A stretch of DNA of 7,594 bases from Candidatus Zipacnadia bacterium (lineage in GTDB: Bacteria; Armatimonadota; Zipacnadia; Zipacnadales; Zipacnadaceae), in assembly GCA_029821455.1 (NCBI GenBank), contig JALGTI010000257.1:1-7594 (forward strand), written 5' to 3'. The notes beneath the pieces are model-generated. The model was not told where the DNA came from, ran no database searches, and was given only the letters and a program-made list of their open reading frames with translations. Shown in pieces: positions 5,149 to 7,594 of the stretch; within the stretch, counting starts at the first letter, position 1; each line of letters opens with the position of its first letter. The position numbers and the translations under genes are program-made.

Positions 5149-6555
5149 ATGTCATTGACGGACAGCGAACTAAAGATCGGATACATGCCGCTGGCTCATG
5201 ATGTCTACTGGGAGTTTTTTCCGCAATTCGAGGCGCACGCCATAGAGTTGGCGCAGACTTACCGCGACTACCTTGCCCAGTTTGGCACGATCCATGAAAC
5301 GGGGAAGCTCATTGACTGCCCGGACCGCTCCCGAGAGGCCTGCCAGCTCTTTCAGGCGAGGGACGTTGACGTCCTGATCCTATCCACCGTAACCTATTCC
5401 ACACCTGATGACATCGTGCTCGACCTGAAAACCTTCAATCGCCCGGTCATTGTCTGGAATACCCAGGCATCCGCCACCATATCCCCTGACATGGACTTCC
5501 CTATGTGGATGTACGAGCATGGCATTACCGGCGTACCGGGGATAACAAACCTGCTGGCCCGGGAGAAAATGCCCTACTTCCTTGTTTCAGGGCACTACAC
5601 CAGCGACGCCGTAACGGAGTCGTTCGCCACTGCCCTCAACGCCATTGCTGCCCGCAAGCATATCTGGGGCTCCAAAATCGGCATGCTCGGGCATCTCTAC
5701 CCAGGCATGATTGACTTCGGCTACGATCCCACTACCATGTTCACTACTTTCGGGGTTGCGACTGTTCCCGTTCCCGACTCCGTGGTCCTGGCCGCCTTTG
5801 AAGCAGTGGATGAGACGGAAGTCGAGTCATTGACCGCGGAGATGTCTGAACGATACACTATCGCCGACGAGTTCCAGGGGAAGGAGCTCACTAATTCAAT
5901 ACGGCTCGCCCACGCTGTTCGCCGCCTGGTGGACGAGAACGACCTCGCCGCCGTCACCGTTTACTGCCAGTCAATGTGGCAGCGTCCGGAGATAGGAGTC
6001 GTGCCCTGCCTGGGACTGTCACTGCTGATGCAGCAGGGCACCTTTTGCTCCTGTGAGGGTGATGTGCCCACGGCGCTGTCCGGTCTGATACTGGAACAGC
6101 TCGCCGGTACGGCGGTGTTCACTGAGATCTGGTGCAACGACTTCGCAAACGACCAGTTCATGATGGGCCACAGCGGCACCATGAATCTGGGGCTGTTTGA
6201 AGGCAGCGAGGAGCGGGTGCAGATCAACCGTCATCCGTGGTGGGACGGCTGCTGTGGGCGCGGGGCTTGCCTCCAGGTGAAGATGCATCCCGGCGAGGTT
6301 ACACTGCTCAGCCTCACCGAGGTGCCCGACGCTGGCTGGCACATGATAGTGACCACCGCGCAGGTAGTGGACAGGGACCCTGTGCCACTCGGCGCTCCCA
6401 ACTTCTTCATCAAGCTGGGCAAACCCATCACCGAGTTCCTTGAGGACCTCGGCGAACTCGCTGCCGCTCACCACTTGGCCATGGCCTACGGGAATCAGAC
6501 CCAGGACCTCCAGGCGTTTGCGAAACTGCTGGGAGTCGAATACTGTGAGATCTAA
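5149..6555 (+). CDS. L-fucose/L-arabinose isomerase family protein
   Basis: This 468-residue protein has the three-domain layout of the L-arabinose/L-fucose isomerase family (aldose-ketose isomerases using a divalent metal). The N-terminal Rossmann-like part (8-150) includes VDVLILSTVTYSTPDD (73-88) and a conserved VWNTQ (102-106). The middle domain has KIGMLGHLYPGMIDFGYD (176-193). The active-site domain has GTFCSCEGDVPTALSGL (297-313, with E303 in the EGD metal-ligand motif), MGHSG (339-343, H341) and AAAHHLAMAYG (438-448, a His pair like the C-terminal ligand of AraA). The usual second Glu ligand region reads IWCNDF (327-332), so Asp or Asn may replace it. Substrate is uncertain; the rhamnose genes nearby suggest a 6-deoxy or pentose sugar. 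The start is supported by length and by the position after the intergenic region, though the ribosome-binding site (GATGGTG) is weak. The gene ends 72 bp before the acetyltransferase remnant, in the same direction. Confidence 0.87.
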   Translation: MSLTDSELKIGYMPLAHDVYWEFFPQFEAHAIELAQTYRDYLAQFGTIHETGKLIDCPDRSREACQLFQARDVDVLILSTVTYSTPDDIVLDLKTFNRPVIVWNTQASATISPDMDFPMWMYEHGITGVPGITNLLAREKMPYFLVSGHYTSDAVTESFATALNAIAARKHIWGSKIGMLGHLYPGMIDFGYDPTTMFTTFGVATVPVPDSVVLAAFEAVDETEVESLTAEMSERYTIADEFQGKELTNSIRLAHAVRRLVDENDLAAVTVYCQSMWQRPEIGVVPCLGLSLLMQQGTFCSCEGDVPTALSGLILEQLAGTAVFTEIWCNDFANDQFMMGHSGTMNLGLFEGSEERVQINRHPWWDGCCGRGACLQVKMHPGEVTLLSLTEVPDAGWHMIVTTAQVVDRDPVPLGAPNFFIKLGKPITEFLEDLGELAAAHHLAMAYGNQTQDLQAFAKLLGVEYCEI

Positions 6556-6627
6556 CGTTGCCGGGCGCAACTGGGCGGCTAAGCCAAGCGGGATGTCCCG
6601 TGCCGGACAAGGTGCAAGGAGTAGAGG

Positions 6628-7594
6628 ATGTCGGCCTACCAACAGACCATAGGACAGAACGTGACATTACGGACGGTACGTGATGAGCGGGATGTCGACC
6701 GGTATGCTGCCTTCCACGCTACTCACTTTGGAGAGCACGCCGGCATCATCTGCGATTACCTGCTGCATCACCATCCCGAGATATCTTACGATGATTTCCT
6801 GTTTGTGGAGAATGAAAGCACCGGCGAAGTGGTCTCCACGACGTGTCTGATCCCCTGACACTGCCGCTACGAAGACGTCCCCCTGGATGTGGCTATGCTG
6901 GAGATGGTGGCCACCCATCCACAGTATCGGCGGCGCGGCTACATTCGGGCCCAGGTTAATCGCTTTCATGAAATGGTCAGCGACCGTCACTTCGACCTGA
7001 GCATTATCTGGGGCATCCCTTACTACTACCGACAGTACGGATATGCCTACGCCATCGACGGCCGCTACAGTGCAGATTCACTCCCTGCTTCGGCAATACC
7101 CGATGCGCACCAGCGTGAGCAGTCTCCTTATAAGCTGCGTCAGGCCACTGTGGACGATGCCTCTGTGCTGGTGCAGCTCTATCAATAATCAATGGCAGCA
7201 GTCCAGTTGCATGATACCCGCGACCTGGCCTACTGGCAGTTCCTGCTGCGATGGATGCAGTATCCGGTACAAGTCGTGGAAGACCAGCGCACGGGTCGCG
7301 GTGTCGGCTACGTCTGCGTGGTTCGGCCTGACCCCGATGAGCAAGCAAACAGCAAAGTCACCACGGTTCGGGAGAGCGCGATTGTTAGCCAAGATGCGGG
7401 CGTATTCGTCCTGCGCCAGTTAAAGGCTAACTGCGGCGGCGAGATCCGGTTGGGCTGGCCGCAGACAAGCACACTGGTCCAGATAGGCCGCAGTTGGGGC
7501 AGCACTCCTCTGCCACCAGGTCGTCAATATTTGCTGCGCATCCCTGATCTCGCCGGGCTGCTATCAAAGATCGGGCCAGTCCTGGAGCGTCGGG
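6628..7594 (+). pseudogene. GNAT-family N-acetyltransferase with C-terminal SCP2-like domain, interrupted by two in-frame stops (runs off right edge)
   Basis: One frame from ATG 6628 to the window edge (322 codons) reads as a single acetyltransferase apart from a TGA at 6856-6858 (codon 77) and a TAA at 7186-7188 (codon 187); no frameshift is needed. Before the first stop it carries an N-terminal GNAT domain start (VTLRTVRDERDVDRYAAFH). After it come LEMVATHPQYRRRG (91-104), the acetyl-CoA-binding Q/R-x-x-G-x-G/A motif, and IPYYYRQYGYAYA, typical of the family. After the second stop come LHDTRDLAYWQFLLRW and an Eis/SCP2-like end with LLRIPDLAGLLSKIGPVLERR. The codon at the first stop lies where relatives often have Trp, so TGG to TGA is likely. 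An AAGGAG ribosome-binding site precedes the ATG. It may once have formed a transcription unit with the isomerase gene. A short 76-residue product could be made, but it lacks the cofactor site. Confidence 0.85.

Noticed and set aside
6556..6605. Small hairpins (GTTGC-GCAAC and CGGG-CCCG) after the isomerase-family gene as a terminator.
   Set aside because: The stems are 4-5 bp, there is no T-run, and the next gene follows in the same direction within 72 bp.
5016..6858. TGA read as tryptophan (the rhaM copy at 5016 and the acetyltransferase at 6856 both have TGA where Trp is expected).
   Set aside because: Intact rhaM ends with TGA right after its conserved YFHLP terminus, the acetyltransferase also has a TAA, and the rhaM copy has no matching sequence after its stop. 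Decay explains all three better.

Overview
This is a bacterial carbohydrate-catabolism locus of mid-range GC, with intact sugar genes next to decaying ones. The genes point to L-rhamnose or a related deoxy or branched sugar. They are a rhamnulokinase (RhaB family), an L-rhamnose mutarotase (RhaM), a RhaI-like TIM-barrel isomerase and an isomerase of the L-fucose/L-arabinose class. No L-rhamnulose-1-phosphate aldolase is visible. Where one might be expected, the kinase is followed by a form IV RuBisCO-like protein (RLP) and then by the start of a thiamine-diphosphate-dependent 2-oxo acid (or acetoin) dehydrogenase E1 alpha subunit. The taxon cannot be fixed from the sequence. The combination would fit Chloroflexota or another bacterium with large glycoside-degradation clusters, but this is a weak guess.

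Layout. Positions 3163 down to 1 (minus strand) form a likely operon: rhaB, RLP, E1 alpha, continuing off the left edge. The RLP reading frame is broken near its 3' end by a perfect 10-bp tandem duplication (396-415). Removing one copy restores a typical RLP C-terminus that stops 17 bp before the E1 alpha start. Positions 3164-3402 are a divergent intergenic region, followed by rhaM (3403-3720, plus). A RhaI-like TIM-barrel gene (3724-4698, minus) converges on rhaM with a 3-bp gap. Positions 4699-5148 are a second divergent region. It looks like a diverged copy of the first: it shares a box near the minus-strand gene and ends in a ribosome-binding site plus the first 24 codons of a second rhaM, stopped by a nonsense codon. 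It also holds a perfect 8-6-8 palindrome, probably an operator. An L-fucose/L-arabinose-isomerase-family gene follows (5149-6555, plus), then a GNAT acetyltransferase pseudogene with two in-frame stops (6628 to the right edge).

How it may work: the mutarotase interconverts sugar anomers, one or both isomerases make the ketose, the kinase phosphorylates it, the RLP acts on the phosphorylated keto-sugar or a derivative, and the E1 complex oxidises or cleaves a resulting 2-oxo or diketo compound. The last two steps are inference from gene order only. Three damaged genes in 7.6 kb suggest a locus under relaxed selection, or in the RLP's case possibly a switchable allele.
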